A stretch of DNA of 64,000 bases from CAVSUR01 sp963846005. GTDB taxonomy: Bacteria; Actinomycetota; Actinomycetes; Streptosporangiales; Streptosporangiaceae. A model generated the notes under the pieces. It did not search any database, was not told the origin of the DNA, and saw only the letters and a list, made by a program, of their open reading frames with translations. The DNA is taken from contig CAWJUH010000001.1 of NCBI GenBank assembly GCA_963846005.1, forward strand, positions 248,001 to 312,000, written 5' to 3'. Each line of letters begins with the position of its first letter. Position 1 is the first letter of the stretch. Below are positions 52,692 to 61,950 of this stretch, piece after piece. The position numbers and the translations under genes were made by a program.

Positions 52692-54533
52692 TCAATGTCG
52701 GGTAAGTGAGCGCAGCCAGCCTAGCGGCTCTGCACCACTCGATGGCCCAGCCCCGGAATCGGCCGGGACCAGGGCCGGCGGGGGCGACAGCCTGCTCATC
52801 AGGTTGGCGTCCCACACCAGCACCGTGTAGGTGCCGACCTGGTAGGCGTGCGCGGGCGGCCCGAACGCGGCGCGCACGCTGCTGATCCACGGGTACGGCT
52901 TCTGGCCGGGGGCCGCGGGCGCCTGGACCAGGAACGTGGCCGTCCGCTGCGGCTGGGCGTACCAGGCCGACTGGGTTTCCCAGGTCCCCCGGGCGATGCC
53001 CTGGCCGCCCGCCATCACCGGCCGCACCTCGATCCTGCCGCCGGTGTCCAGCGTCACGTCGTTCGCCGACCAGTAGCCGGACAGCCCGCGGTCCAGGTGC
53101 TGGCCGGCCAGCCAGGCGGCCAGCTGGGTACCGGCCGGCGGCGCGGGCGGCTGGGCGGCCAGCCGGCCGAGGCTGGCCAGGTAGGCCACGGCGATCAGGG
53201 CCAGCGCGGGCAGCAGCCTGGCCCGGCGCAGCCGCCGGGCCAGCACCCGCCCGGCCAGCACCGCGCCGAACGGCAGCACCGCCGCGAATTCCCGCGAGCT
53301 CTGCAGGTCGACGGCGCGCAGGCTGAACAGGTACCCGGCCAGGCTGAGCCCGGTGGCCAGTACCAGCGCGGCGGTGACCAGGTCCTGGCGGCCGAACCGG
53401 CGCGCGGCCGCGCAGAACCCCCAGGCGGCCAGGCCCAGCCCGGCCAGGTGCGCCATGGCCAGCGCATCGGTGTAGCCGAGCGGCTGGTTGGTGAAATCGG
53501 CTCCGAACAGCACCAGCAGGCCGTGCAGGGTGAGCATCAGGTTCTGCGGCAGCTGGCGGAACATCGCGACCATGTTGCCGACGGGCGCGACCGTGAAGCC
53601 GCCCGCCGACCTGATCGCCGCCAGCACGCCCGCCGCCGCCGGCACCGCCGCCAGCGCGCACCCGGCCAGCGCCAGCTCGAACCGTATGGCCCGCAGCCCG
53701 CGGCGCTGGCGGGCCAGCCGCAGATAGGCGCGCGCCAGGGCGGCCCCGGCCAGCGGCGCGACCCCGGTGATCGCCACGATCGGGTCCGCCACCAGCGCCC
53801 AGCCCAGGATGAGGCCGGCCGCCGGGGGCACGAACCAGCGGCGCCGGCACCGGTCAAGCAGCAGCAGGGCAGCCAGCACCGGCACGCAGCTGCCCACGTG
53901 GTCGGGCGACAGCAGCAGCACGAAGCTGGAGTTGCCGGGCTGGGGGGCCAGCATGATGCCGGCGGTGACGCAGATCCTGACCGCCGCGTCCCGGCCTGCC
54001 GCCCTGCCCTTGGCCAGCGCCGCGGCCAGCAGGACCAGCAGCGTGTAGGTCATGGCCGCGGCCACGTGCACCACGTCCGGGGTGAGCCCGCGGGCCGCCG
54101 CGATCAGCATGTACTGCGGCAGTTCGGTGGTGTAGAACGACACGTCCGACAGCTGCCAGCCGCGCAGCAGCGGGTTGCCGTGCAGCATCGCCCAGGCCTG
54201 CAGCACGTTGGAGGCGCCGTCGGAGTTGGCCGGCAGGGCCCGCGAGGCGTGCAGGTAGCAGGTGAACAAGGCGATCCCGGCGACCAGCCAGATCGCGTCG
54301 GCCGCGACCACCGCGGGCCGGATCCTGAATCCGGGCCGCCGGATCCTCGCCAGCCGCAGCCTGATTCTGGGGCGCCGCAGCCGGATCTCCGGCCACCGCA
54401 GCCGGGGCAGCCGCAGCCAGCCAGGCCGGGGCAGCCTGCGGCCCGGCCGCAGCCGCGGCAGCCGCAGCCCGCCGGGCCCCGGCCGGATCCGCTGCGGCCA
54501 GCGCCGGAACTCGGCCAGGCCCGGCCGCGGCAT
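52692..54533 (-). CDS. Polytopic membrane protein, GT-C-like glycosyltransferase candidate
   Basis: A 613-aa protein. The first 80 residues are extremely Arg/Pro/Leu-rich (repeated RLRRPRIRLR-type units), then about nine to eleven hydrophobic helices to residue 450 or so, then a soluble extracytoplasmic tail (to the end). Early LHASRALPANSDGASNVLQAW resembles the acidic lumenal loop of GT-C transferases (DxD-like here DGA). Likely glycan polymer or lipid-linked sugar handling. The ATG shares an A with the upstream dehydrogenase stop (TGATG), so they are coupled. Function inferred only from topology and neighbour. Confidence 0.6.
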   Translation of the reverse strand: MPRPGLAEFRRWPQRIRPGPGGLRLPRLRPGRRLPRPGWLRLPRLRWPEIRLRRPRIRLRLARIRRPGFRIRPAVVAADAIWLVAGIALFTCYLHASRALPANSDGASNVLQAWAMLHGNPLLRGWQLSDVSFYTTELPQYMLIAAARGLTPDVVHVAAAMTYTLLVLLAAALAKGRAAGRDAAVRICVTAGIMLAPQPGNSSFVLLLSPDHVGSCVPVLAALLLLDRCRRRWFVPPAAGLILGWALVADPIVAITGVAPLAGAALARAYLRLARQRRGLRAIRFELALAGCALAAVPAAAGVLAAIRSAGGFTVAPVGNMVAMFRQLPQNLMLTLHGLLVLFGADFTNQPLGYTDALAMAHLAGLGLAAWGFCAAARRFGRQDLVTAALVLATGLSLAGYLFSLRAVDLQSSREFAAVLPFGAVLAGRVLARRLRRARLLPALALIAVAYLASLGRLAAQPPAPPAGTQLAAWLAGQHLDRGLSGYWSANDVTLDTGGRIEVRPVMAGGQGIARGTWETQSAWYAQPQRTATFLVQAPAAPGQKPYPWISSVRAAFGPPAHAYQVGTYTVLVWDANLMSRLSPPPALVPADSGAGPSSGAEPLGWLRSLTRH

Positions 54534-55742
54534 CACGCCGTGACTCCGCGGCCCAGTACGTTCCAGATATCCACCACCGGCTTGCCGGTGACCACGCTGC
54601 GGTACTGCGGATGCGGCGCCGCGATGATGAGCAGGTCCGCCGCGGCCAGCACCGTCTTCCAGCGGCACCAGGCTGACGTCGGCCCGGGCCAGCGGGTCGG
54701 TGCACAGCACCCGCCGGGCCCGGTCGGACAGCAGCTGGCGCAGCCGGTAGCCCAGGCTGCCGCGGATCTCGTCGCAGCCGCCCTTGAACGCCATGCCGAG
54801 CACGCCGACGGTCAGCGGGCCGAGCTGGTAGCGCTGCTCCAGGCGGCGCACCAGGTAACCGGGCAGGCCCTCGTTGACCTCGATCGCGGCCTGGCCGAGC
54901 GCGCCTGCCGCGCTGGACTCCACCAGCCCGAGGGTGTCCTTGAGCAGGCACGGCCCGGCGGCCAGCCCGGCCGGCGGCAGCCCGGCCGCGGCCGGGAACG
55001 CGTGCACCAGCGTGGACCTGATCCGCTCGAAGTCCAGCCCGCGGTCGTTGGCCATCGCGTACATCTCGTTGGCCGCGGCGAAGGTGACGTAGCGCCAGGC
55101 GTTGCTGAACAGCTTGGCCAGCTCGGCTTCCTCCGGGGACAGCGTCATCAGGCCCGGCGCCACCCCCGCCAGCAGCCCGGCGGCGCGCCGCCAGCCGCGG
55201 GCCGAGCGGCTGGCCACGATCTGCGGCAGCTCGGACAGGTCGGACAGCGCCCGGCCGCGGGCGGTGCGCTCGGGACAGTAGGCCACGTCCATGTCGACGC
55301 CGAGGTCGGCGGCGAGCTTCTCGGCCCGGGCCGTCGCGCCCGGCGCCACGGTGCCGTGCAGGATCAGCAGCTGGCCGTCGCGGAAGTAGCCCGAGCAGTG
55401 GCTGAGCGCCTGGGCCAGGGTGTGCGGGCCGAGCCCGGGCGGCTCGCCCCCCGGGCTGCCCACCGCGACGATCACGTGCTCGGCCTCGGCCACCACCGCC
55501 GGGTCGGTGCCGGCGCTCAGTCGCCCGGCCGCCACCGCCTGCTCCAGCGGCGCGGCCAGCCCCGGCTCGGTGAACGGCGGCACGGCCGCGCTGACCGCCG
55601 CGGCCGCGGCGGCGCTGGAGTCCAGTGCGGCCACCCGGGCGCCCCGGCTGGCCAGCGCGACGGCCAGCGGCAGGCCGGTCCGCCCGCATCCGCCGATGAC
55701 GACCGCGTCCCGGCGGAACGGGGCGAAGTGAGGATCCGGCAC
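54533..55742 (-). CDS. Nucleotide-sugar 6-dehydrogenase (UDP-ManNAc/UDP-Glc type), frameshifted near 54657
   Basis: A UDP-glucose/GDP-mannose-dehydrogenase family protein of about 402 aa. It has an N-terminal Rossmann motif VVIGGCGRTGLPLAVALASRG, the catalytic Cys in AGPCLLKDTLGLVES and KGGCDEIRGSLGYRL (substrate-binding Lys/Arg region). The frame breaks near the C-terminus: LVPLED in one frame, then TVLAAADLLIIAAPHPQYRSVV in another, ending VVDIWNVLGRGVTA. An extra base in gtcttcc (54654-54660) explains it. GTG start 55742. Partner of the GT-C-like membrane protein. Product would be a uronic acid for a surface polymer. Confidence 0.8.
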
Positions 55743-55834
55743 GAGCTGCGGCCTCCGGGTCGGGGATGCGAACCGGATCAGCCTAGCAACTGTCAGGAGT
55801 GGTACGGATACTTTGCGTAGCGTCCCGGAACCCG

Positions 55835-57193
55835 CTACATGCCGGCGATCAGCTTCTCGACCCGCTCGTCCACGGCCCGGAACGGGTCCTTGCACAGCAC
55901 CGTCCGCTGCGCCTGGTCGTTGAGCTTCAGGTGCACCCAGTCGACGGTGAAGTCGCGGCGGCGGTCCTGCGCCCGGCGGATGAACTCGCCGCGCAGCCTG
56001 GCCCTGGTCGTCTGCGGCGGCACCGACTTGGCCTCGAATATGGCCAGGTCCTGGCACACCCGCTCGACCGAGCCGCGGCGCTGCAGCAGGTAGTACAGCC
56101 CGCGGCCGCGGTGCACGTCGTGGTAGGCCAGGTCGAGCTGAGCCACCCGGGAGGACGACAGCGGCAGGTCGTGCTTGGCCCGGTACCGCTCGATGAGCTG
56201 GTACTTGGTCACCCAGTCGATCTCCCGTGCCACCGGGGCCAGGTCGCCGGTCTCCACCGCGGTCAGGGTGCGCTCCCACAGGTCAAGTACCCGCGCCGTC
56301 ACCGGGTCGGCGCCGCGCCGGTCGGTGAAATCGCGTGCCTTGGTCAGGTACTCGCGCTGGATGTCCAGCGCGCTGACCTCGCGGCCGTTGGCCAGCCGGA
56401 CCTTGCGCCGCCCGGTCATGTCGTGGCTGACGTCGCGGATGGCCCGGATCGGGTTCTCCAGCGTCAGGTCGCGCATCACCGTGCCCGACTCGACCATCCG
56501 CAGCACCAGGTCAGTGGCACCGACCTTGAGCAGCATCGTGGTCTCGCTCATGTTCGAGTCGCCCACGATGACGTGCAGCCGCCGGAACCGCTCGGCGTCG
56601 GCATGCGGCTCGTCCCGGGTGTTGATGATCGGCCGGGACCGGGTGGTGGCCGAGGACACGCCCTCCCAGATGTGCTCGGCCCGCTGGCTGACGCAGTAGA
56701 CCGCGCCACGCGGGGTCTGCAGCACCTTCCCGGCCCCGCAGATGATCTGCCGGGTGACCAGGAACGGGATCAGGATGTCGGCCAGCCGGCCGAACTCGCC
56801 GTGCCGCCCGACCAGGTAGTTCTCGTGGCAGCCGTAGGAGTTGCCCGCCGAGTCGGTGTTGTTCTTGAACAGGTAGATGTCCCCGGCGATGCCCTCCTCG
56901 CGCAGCCGCCGGTCGGCGTCGACCAGCAGCCCCTCCAGGATGCGCTCGCCGGCCTTGTCGTGGGTGACCAGGTCGATCAGGCTGTCGCACTCGGGAGTGG
57001 CGTACTCCGGGTGGCTGCCGACGTCCAGGTACAGCCGGGCGCCGTTGCGCAGGAAGACGTTACTGCTGCGCCCCCACGACACCACCCGCCGGAACAGGTA
57101 CCTGGCCACCTCGTCCGGGGACAGGCGACGCTGTCCGCGGAAGGTGCAGGTGACGCCGTACTCGTTCTCCAGCCCGAAGATGCGCCTGTCCAC
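55835..57193 (-). CDS. pafA: Pup-protein ligase PafA
   Basis: A 452-aa ligase that joins the C-terminal glutamate of Pup (after deamidation of Gln) to substrate lysines. Markers: RRIFGLENEYGVTCTF at the N-terminus, LYLDVGSHPEYATPECDS, FKNNTDSAGNSYGCHENYL and the C-terminal DWVHLKLNDQAQRT. These are conserved glutamine-synthetase-like nucleotide-binding elements of PafA. It lies 7 bp after the aldehyde dehydrogenase stop and 2 kb before prcA-prcB. ATG at 57193. No dop gene is visible in this window. Confidence 0.97.
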   Translation of the reverse strand: MDRRIFGLENEYGVTCTFRGQRRLSPDEVARYLFRRVVSWGRSSNVFLRNGARLYLDVGSHPEYATPECDSLIDLVTHDKAGERILEGLLVDADRRLREEGIAGDIYLFKNNTDSAGNSYGCHENYLVGRHGEFGRLADILIPFLVTRQIICGAGKVLQTPRGAVYCVSQRAEHIWEGVSSATTRSRPIINTRDEPHADAERFRRLHVIVGDSNMSETTMLLKVGATDLVLRMVESGTVMRDLTLENPIRAIRDVSHDMTGRRKVRLANGREVSALDIQREYLTKARDFTDRRGADPVTARVLDLWERTLTAVETGDLAPVAREIDWVTKYQLIERYRAKHDLPLSSSRVAQLDLAYHDVHRGRGLYYLLQRRGSVERVCQDLAIFEAKSVPPQTTRARLRGEFIRRAQDRRRDFTVDWVHLKLNDQAQRTVLCKDPFRAVDERVEKLIAGM

Positions 57194-57199
57194 GCCTTC

Positions 57200-58661
57200 T
57201 CACCAGTCGACGGCGATGTACTTGGTCTCGGTGAACTCCAGCAGCCCGTCGTGGCCGCCCTCGCGGCCGATGCCGGACTGCTTGACTCCGCCGAAGGGCG
57301 CGGCCGGGTCGGAGACCACGCCCCGGTTGACTCCGACCATCCCCGACTCCAGCGCCTCGGAAACCTGCAATGCCCGGCGCAGGTCCCGGGTGTAGAGGTA
57401 GGCCACCAGGCCGTACTCGGTGTCGTTGGCCATCGCGATGGCCTGGTCGGTCTCGGAGAACCGGACGATCGGCGCGACCGGGCCGAAGATCTCCTGCGAC
57501 AGGATGCCGGAGTCGGCCGGGACCTGGTCGAGCACGGTGGGGGCGTAGAAGAAGCCGGTCCGCTCCGGGGCCCGGCCGCCGGTGACGAGCTGCCCGCCGT
57601 CCTTGACCGCGCCGTCGACCAGCCCGGACACCTTGTCCCGGGTGTCGGCGTTGACCAGCGGGCCGAGTTCCACCCCGTCGTCCAGGCCGGGGCCGACCGT
57701 GAGGGCGGCCAGCCGGGCGGCGAACTTGGCGGAGAACTCATCGGCGACCGACTCGTGCACGTAGAACCGGTTCGCCGCGGTGCACGCCTCGCCGCCGTTG
57801 CGCATCTTGGCCACGAACGCGCCGTCCACGGCGGCGTCGATGTCGGCGTCACCGAAGATCAGGAACGGGGCGTTGCCGCCCAGCTCCATCGAGCAGTTCG
57901 TGATCGTCTTGGCCGCCGTGGCCAGCAGCACCCGGCCGACCTCGGTGGAGCCGGTGAACGACAGCTTGCGCACCCGCGGGTCGGCCAGCATGGCCTCGGT
58001 GATCGGCCCGGCCTGCTTGGCGCAGACCACGTTCACCACCCCGGCGGGCACGCCCGCCTGCGTCAGCAGGTCCGCGATCGCCAGCGCGGTCAGCGGGGTC
58101 TCCTTGGCCGGCTTGAGCACCACCGTGCAGCCCGGCCGCCAGCGCCGGGGCGATCTTGCGGGTCGCCATCGCGGCCGGGAAGTTCCACGGCGTGATCAGC
58201 ACGCTGACCCCCACCGGCTGGTGCGCCACCATGATCCGGTTGGCGCCGGCCGGCGCGGTGGTGAGCGCGCCGGAGTTGCGGACCGCCTCCTCGGCGAACC
58301 AGCGGAAGAACTCGGCCGCGTACTTGGCCTCGGCCCGGGAGTCCGGCAGCGCCTTGCCGTTCTCCAGCGTCATCAGCCGGGCCAGCGGCTCGGCCTGGGC
58401 CATCATCGCCTCGAAGCCGCGCCGCAGGATCTCCGCGCGCTCGCGCGGCGGCCGGGCCGCCCAGCCCGGCAGCGCCTGGTGCGCCGCGGCCACCGCGTCC
58501 AGGCCGTCCTCGACGCTGGCCGCCGCGATCTCGGTGATCGGCTGTTCGGTCGCCGGGTCGAGCACCGGCAGCGTGCCGGCCCGCCCCGAGGTCCAGTCCC
58601 CGCCGATCAGCAGGCCGGTCGGCGGGCTGATGCCCGCCACAGAGGCAAGATCGAATGTCAC
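57200..58661 (-). CDS. Aldehyde dehydrogenase (succinate-semialdehyde type), frameshifted near 58132
   Basis: NAD(P)-dependent oxidation of an aldehyde to an acid. GTG start at 58661 is supported by GGAGG seven bases upstream. N-terminal part: TPWNFPAAMATRKIAPALAAG; then a break, and resumption as TVVLKPAKETPLTALA. Restoring one C (an extra C lies in cccgg at 58131-58135) repairs it. Downstream are ELGGNAPFLIF (catalytic Glu) and NGGEACTAANRF (catalytic Cys). The 480-aa length and these motifs resemble succinate-semialdehyde dehydrogenase (GabD-like). Next gene, pafA, starts 7 bp downstream. Confidence 0.83.
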
Positions 58662-58852
58662 AGATTCCTCCACTCGCCCGGCCGCGTCCTTGCTGCGCCG
58701 GGCCTGAATCGACATTACCAACGCCCGGCCGGGCGGGTCAGACCGTACCCGCGCCGATATCCGCTCACCCGTCGCGACCAGCGCCGGGCCTGTCCGGCGG
58801 GCCCGGTGATCGGGCATCATGAGACCCCGGGAGTAACGGGCGGGGAGGCGGC

Positions 58853-59841
58853 GTGGCGGTCGGACCGGGGCGGGTACGAGGGCTGCGGAGGGCACGGGGG
58901 GTCCCGAGGGCACGGGGGGTCCCGAGGGCACGGGGGGTCCCGAGGGCACGGGGGGCACGGGGTGTGCGGAGGATACGGGGGGCGCTGGCGGGCGCGGCGG
59001 CGATCATGGCGGCCGCGCTGGCCTTAACGGCCTGCGCCGGGCGCGCGGCGTTTAACTCGGGCGGCTCGCCGGCGCCGCGCCCTGCGTCCCGGGGCGCCTC
59101 GCCCGCCGGGACAGCCTCGCCCGCCGGGACGGGCAGTCCCGCCGCGGGCGCGCCCGCCCGCGGGGCCGCCGCCGGGGCCGGCCGCTGGCCGGCCGGACGA
59201 TCGGGATCGACCCCGGCCACAACGGGCTGAACCACACCGACCCGGCGTTCCTCGGCCGCCAGGTGTTCAACGGCCGCACGCTGGAGGACTGCGACACCAC
59301 CGGCACCCAGACCGCGGCCGGGTACACCGAGGCCCAGTTCAACTTCAACGTGGCCACCGACCTGCGCCGGATCCTGGACCGCCAGGGCGCGCGGGTGGTG
59401 CTGACCCGCCATAACAACGACGGGCTCGGGCCGTGCGTGGACCAGCGGGCGCGGATCATCAACCGCTCGCACGCGGCCGTCGCCATCGACATCCACGCTG
59501 ACGGCGGCCCGTCCTACGGCCGCGGCTTCACGGTGCTCGAGCCGGTAGCCGACGGGCCGAATGACCATGTGATCGGCGCCTCGCTGCGCTTCGGCCAGGA
59601 CGTGCACGCCGCGTTCGGTGCCGGCACCCCGTTCGGGGTGAGCGACTACTACGGCGAGGACGGCTATATCCGGCGCGACGACCTGGCCGGGCTGAACCTG
59701 ACTACGGTGCCGAAGGTGCTCATCGAGTGCGGCAACATGACCAACTCCGCGGACGCGGCACTGCTGTCATCACCCGCCGTGCAGCTCAAGATCGCCCGCG
59801 CGCTGGACCGGGCCATCGTGAAGTTCCTGACCGGCCACTGA
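58853..59841 (+). CDS. N-acetylmuramoyl-L-alanine amidase lipoprotein, frameshifted near 59195
   Basis: A zinc-dependent peptidoglycan amidase of the Amidase_3 type. First part (from GTG 58853): an Arg/Gly/Pro-rich N-terminus made of RGVPRA repeats, a hydrophobic helix, and lipobox ALTAC, then an Ala/Gly/Ser/Pro-rich linker. The catalytic domain continues in another frame from about 59195: TIGIDPGHNGLN (zinc His), YTEAQFN (Glu), DIHADGG (His), VLIECGNMTN (catalytic Glu). A single missing G in ggccggccgg (about 59190-59197) restores it. No other cell-wall gene is adjacent; converges with the kinase. Confidence 0.82.
58890..58955 (+). repeat. 18-bp tandem repeat coding RGVPRA units
   Basis: Three full units of 18 bp (gggcacggggggtcccga at 58890-58907, 58908-58925, 58926-58943) plus a 12-bp partial copy. 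In-frame with the amidase start; each unit codes six residues. G-runs of six make the tract prone to slippage. Confidence 0.92.
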
Positions 59842-59860
59842 CGCCCGCCGGGCGCTGCGG

Positions 59861-61802
59861 TCAGATCTGCCCCGGCTGCCGTTGCGGGTACTGATACTGC
59901 CGCGCGACCGGGTTCCACAGCCCGGTGAAACTGGCCTTCTCCGGGTCGGCCTGCTCGCTGGCCGACACCCCGTTGCCGTAGTCGGCGGATTGCGGCCCGC
60001 TGTCCGGGGTGCAGCCGGCCTGTTCCTGCTGGGCCCAGGCCAGGTAGCCCTGGTCGGCCGTGAGCGAGTCGCGCAGCGCCGCGACCAGATCGGTCTTCAG
60101 GGCGGCGCCGTTCGGCAGGGCGCCGGTGGCGAGCCGCTGCGCCTGGAGGTACTCGTTGCGGCGCTGGTTGGTGATGCCCTGGATCTTGCCCTCGGCGCCG
60201 GTCACGTTCGTGCAGGCCTCGATGTGGTTGATCTGCGCCTGCAGGCTCTGCCGGCTGACCGAGCTGGTGTCGAGCAGCGAGTTGACGGCCCCCGCCTGGG
60301 TCGCGGCCGTGCTGGCCGCCGGCGAGCTTGACGACGAGGAGGACGGCGAGGCCGGCGACGACGCGGACCCGCGGGCGGCGTTCGGCCCGGGCCGGGGCGA
60401 GGGCCGCAGCGCGAACACCACCGCCACCGCCGCCACGATCGCGACCGCCGCTCCGGCCGCGGCCAGGCCCTTGCGGCTGCGGCGGCGCGGCTGGCCCGGT
60501 CCGCCGGGCCCGGCCGGACCGCCCGGGTAGCCCGGCGGGCCGCCCGGGTAACCGGGATAGGCGGCGGGCGCGCCGGGGTAGCTGCCCGGATTGCGGGGCG
60601 GCGGATACTGACCGGGCGAGAACTGGGTATCCGGGTACTGCGCGGCCGGGGCCCCCGGGTACTGCTGAGCCCCGGGTACGCTGAGCCTCCGGGTACTGCT
60701 GAGCCCCCGGGTACTGCTGAGCCCCGGGTACCTGGCCCCCGGGTACTGCCCCCGGGTACTGCTGAGCCCCCGGGTACTGCTGCCCTGGGGGCTGCAGGGC
60801 GGCAGGGTACTGCTGCGCTCCGGGATACGCCACGGGCTGATACGCGGCCGGAGCGGCCGCGGCCGGGGGCAGCACGGCTCCGGGGTACTGCGCCCCGGGC
60901 AGCACGGTGGCCTGGCCTGCCGTCGCGGCCCCGGCCGGGGCGGCACCGAGCGCCCGGCCCAGGTCCGCGGCGAACTCGGCGCAGCTGGCGTACCGGCTGG
61001 CCGGGTTCTTGGCCAGGGCCCGGGCCAGCACCTGGTCCGCGCCGGCGGGCAGGCCGGGCCGCCGGGCCCGCAGTGAGGGGACGGGCTCGGACAGCTGCGC
61101 CGACAGCACCGCCAGGCCCTCGTGCTGCTGGAACGGCGGGCTGCCGCACAGCAGCTCGAACGCCGCGCAGGCCAGCGAGTACTGGTCGGTGCGGCCGTCC
61201 ACCTCGCGGCCCTCGATCTGCTCCGGCGCGATGTAGTCCAGCGTGCCGACGACCTGGCCGGTCAGCGTCAGGCCGGTGCTGACCGCCACCTTGCTGACGC
61301 CGAAGTCGGACAGGTACACGTGCTCGGCGCCGTCCGCGGACGGCCCGGTGCCGGTGCGCGGCCGGTCCGATTCCTCCAGCAGCATGTTCCCCGGCTTGAC
61401 GTCCCGGTGCACCAGGCCGTGCCGGTGCGCGGCGTCCAGCGCCGCGGCGACCTGGGCGATGATCCGGCACGCGCGGTCCGGCGGCAGCGGGCCCGAGCGC
61501 TCAAGCAGCGACCTGACGTCGCCGCCGGGCACGAACCGCATCGCGATGAACAGCTCGCCGGCGGCCTCGCCCGCCTCGTAGATCGGGATGATATTGCGGT
61601 GGTCGACCGCGGCCGCGGCCCGTGATTCGCGGATGAAACGGGCCCGGAATGCGGCGTTCGCGGCCAGCTCCGGCGCCAGCAGCTTAAGCGCCACATTCCG
61701 GTTCAGGCGCTGGTCGTAAGCCTGGTAAACGGCGGCCATGCCGCCCCGGCCGACCTCGCGGTCAAGCCGGTATCCCGCGATTGTGCTGCCGATAGCTGAC
61801 AT
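59861..61802 (-). CDS. Membrane Ser/Thr protein kinase with YPGAQQ repeats, frameshifted near 60675
   Basis: A receptor-like kinase of about 647 aa. Kinase domain (1-280): VGRGGMAAVY, K40 in NVALKLLAPE, HRDVKPGNMLL, DFG in YLSDFGVSK and GTLDYIAPEQ. A Gln/Tyr/Pro/Gly/Ala-rich linker (about 300-400) with YPGAQQ-type repeats leads to a single transmembrane helix and an extracytoplasmic Ser-rich stalk and a domain with two cysteines (IEACTN; QAGCTPD). The frame breaks inside the repeats near 60660-60690; two missing bases (in cagcgtacccgggg) or one extra base would explain it. Ligand unknown. Confidence 0.85.
60655..60795 (-). repeat. Imperfect 18-bp repeats coding YPGAQQ units in the kinase linker
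   Basis: About seven imperfect units of ctgctgagcccccgggta on the plus strand. Units differ by small indels, and the kinase frame breaks inside them. The G/C-run content invites both replication slippage and base-call error. Confidence 0.8.
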
Positions 61803-61833
61803 TGGCCCCCCAGATCAGCCTGCATCACCCCCG

Positions 61834-61862
61834 CCGCGCGGTGAACGCGGGAAACCGCGCGG
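61834..61862 (-). terminator. Hairpin downstream of prcA
   Basis: CCGCGCGG occurs at 61834-61841 and 61855-61862. The unit is self-complementary, so the copies can pair as an 8-bp stem with a 13-base loop. It lies about 90 bases after the prcA stop on the minus strand and 32 bases before the kinase ATG. No T-run. Confidence 0.45.
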
Positions 61863-61950
61863 CACGACGCTTCCACTAATGCATATCTGCAGGCAGGCGT
61901 CTAGGGCCAGGCAGGCGTCAATTGCCCGGGACGCGCCGGATTTACCGGGC

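Noticed and set aside
52848..55820. 990-codon plus-strand frame opposite the membrane protein and dehydrogenase
   Set aside because: Arg/Gln/Pro-rich text with no domain. The minus-strand frames contain Rossmann, catalytic Cys and transmembrane patterns.
60655..60795. Repeats near the kinase linker as a CRISPR array
   Set aside because: Units are contiguous, coding and imperfect with no unique spacers.
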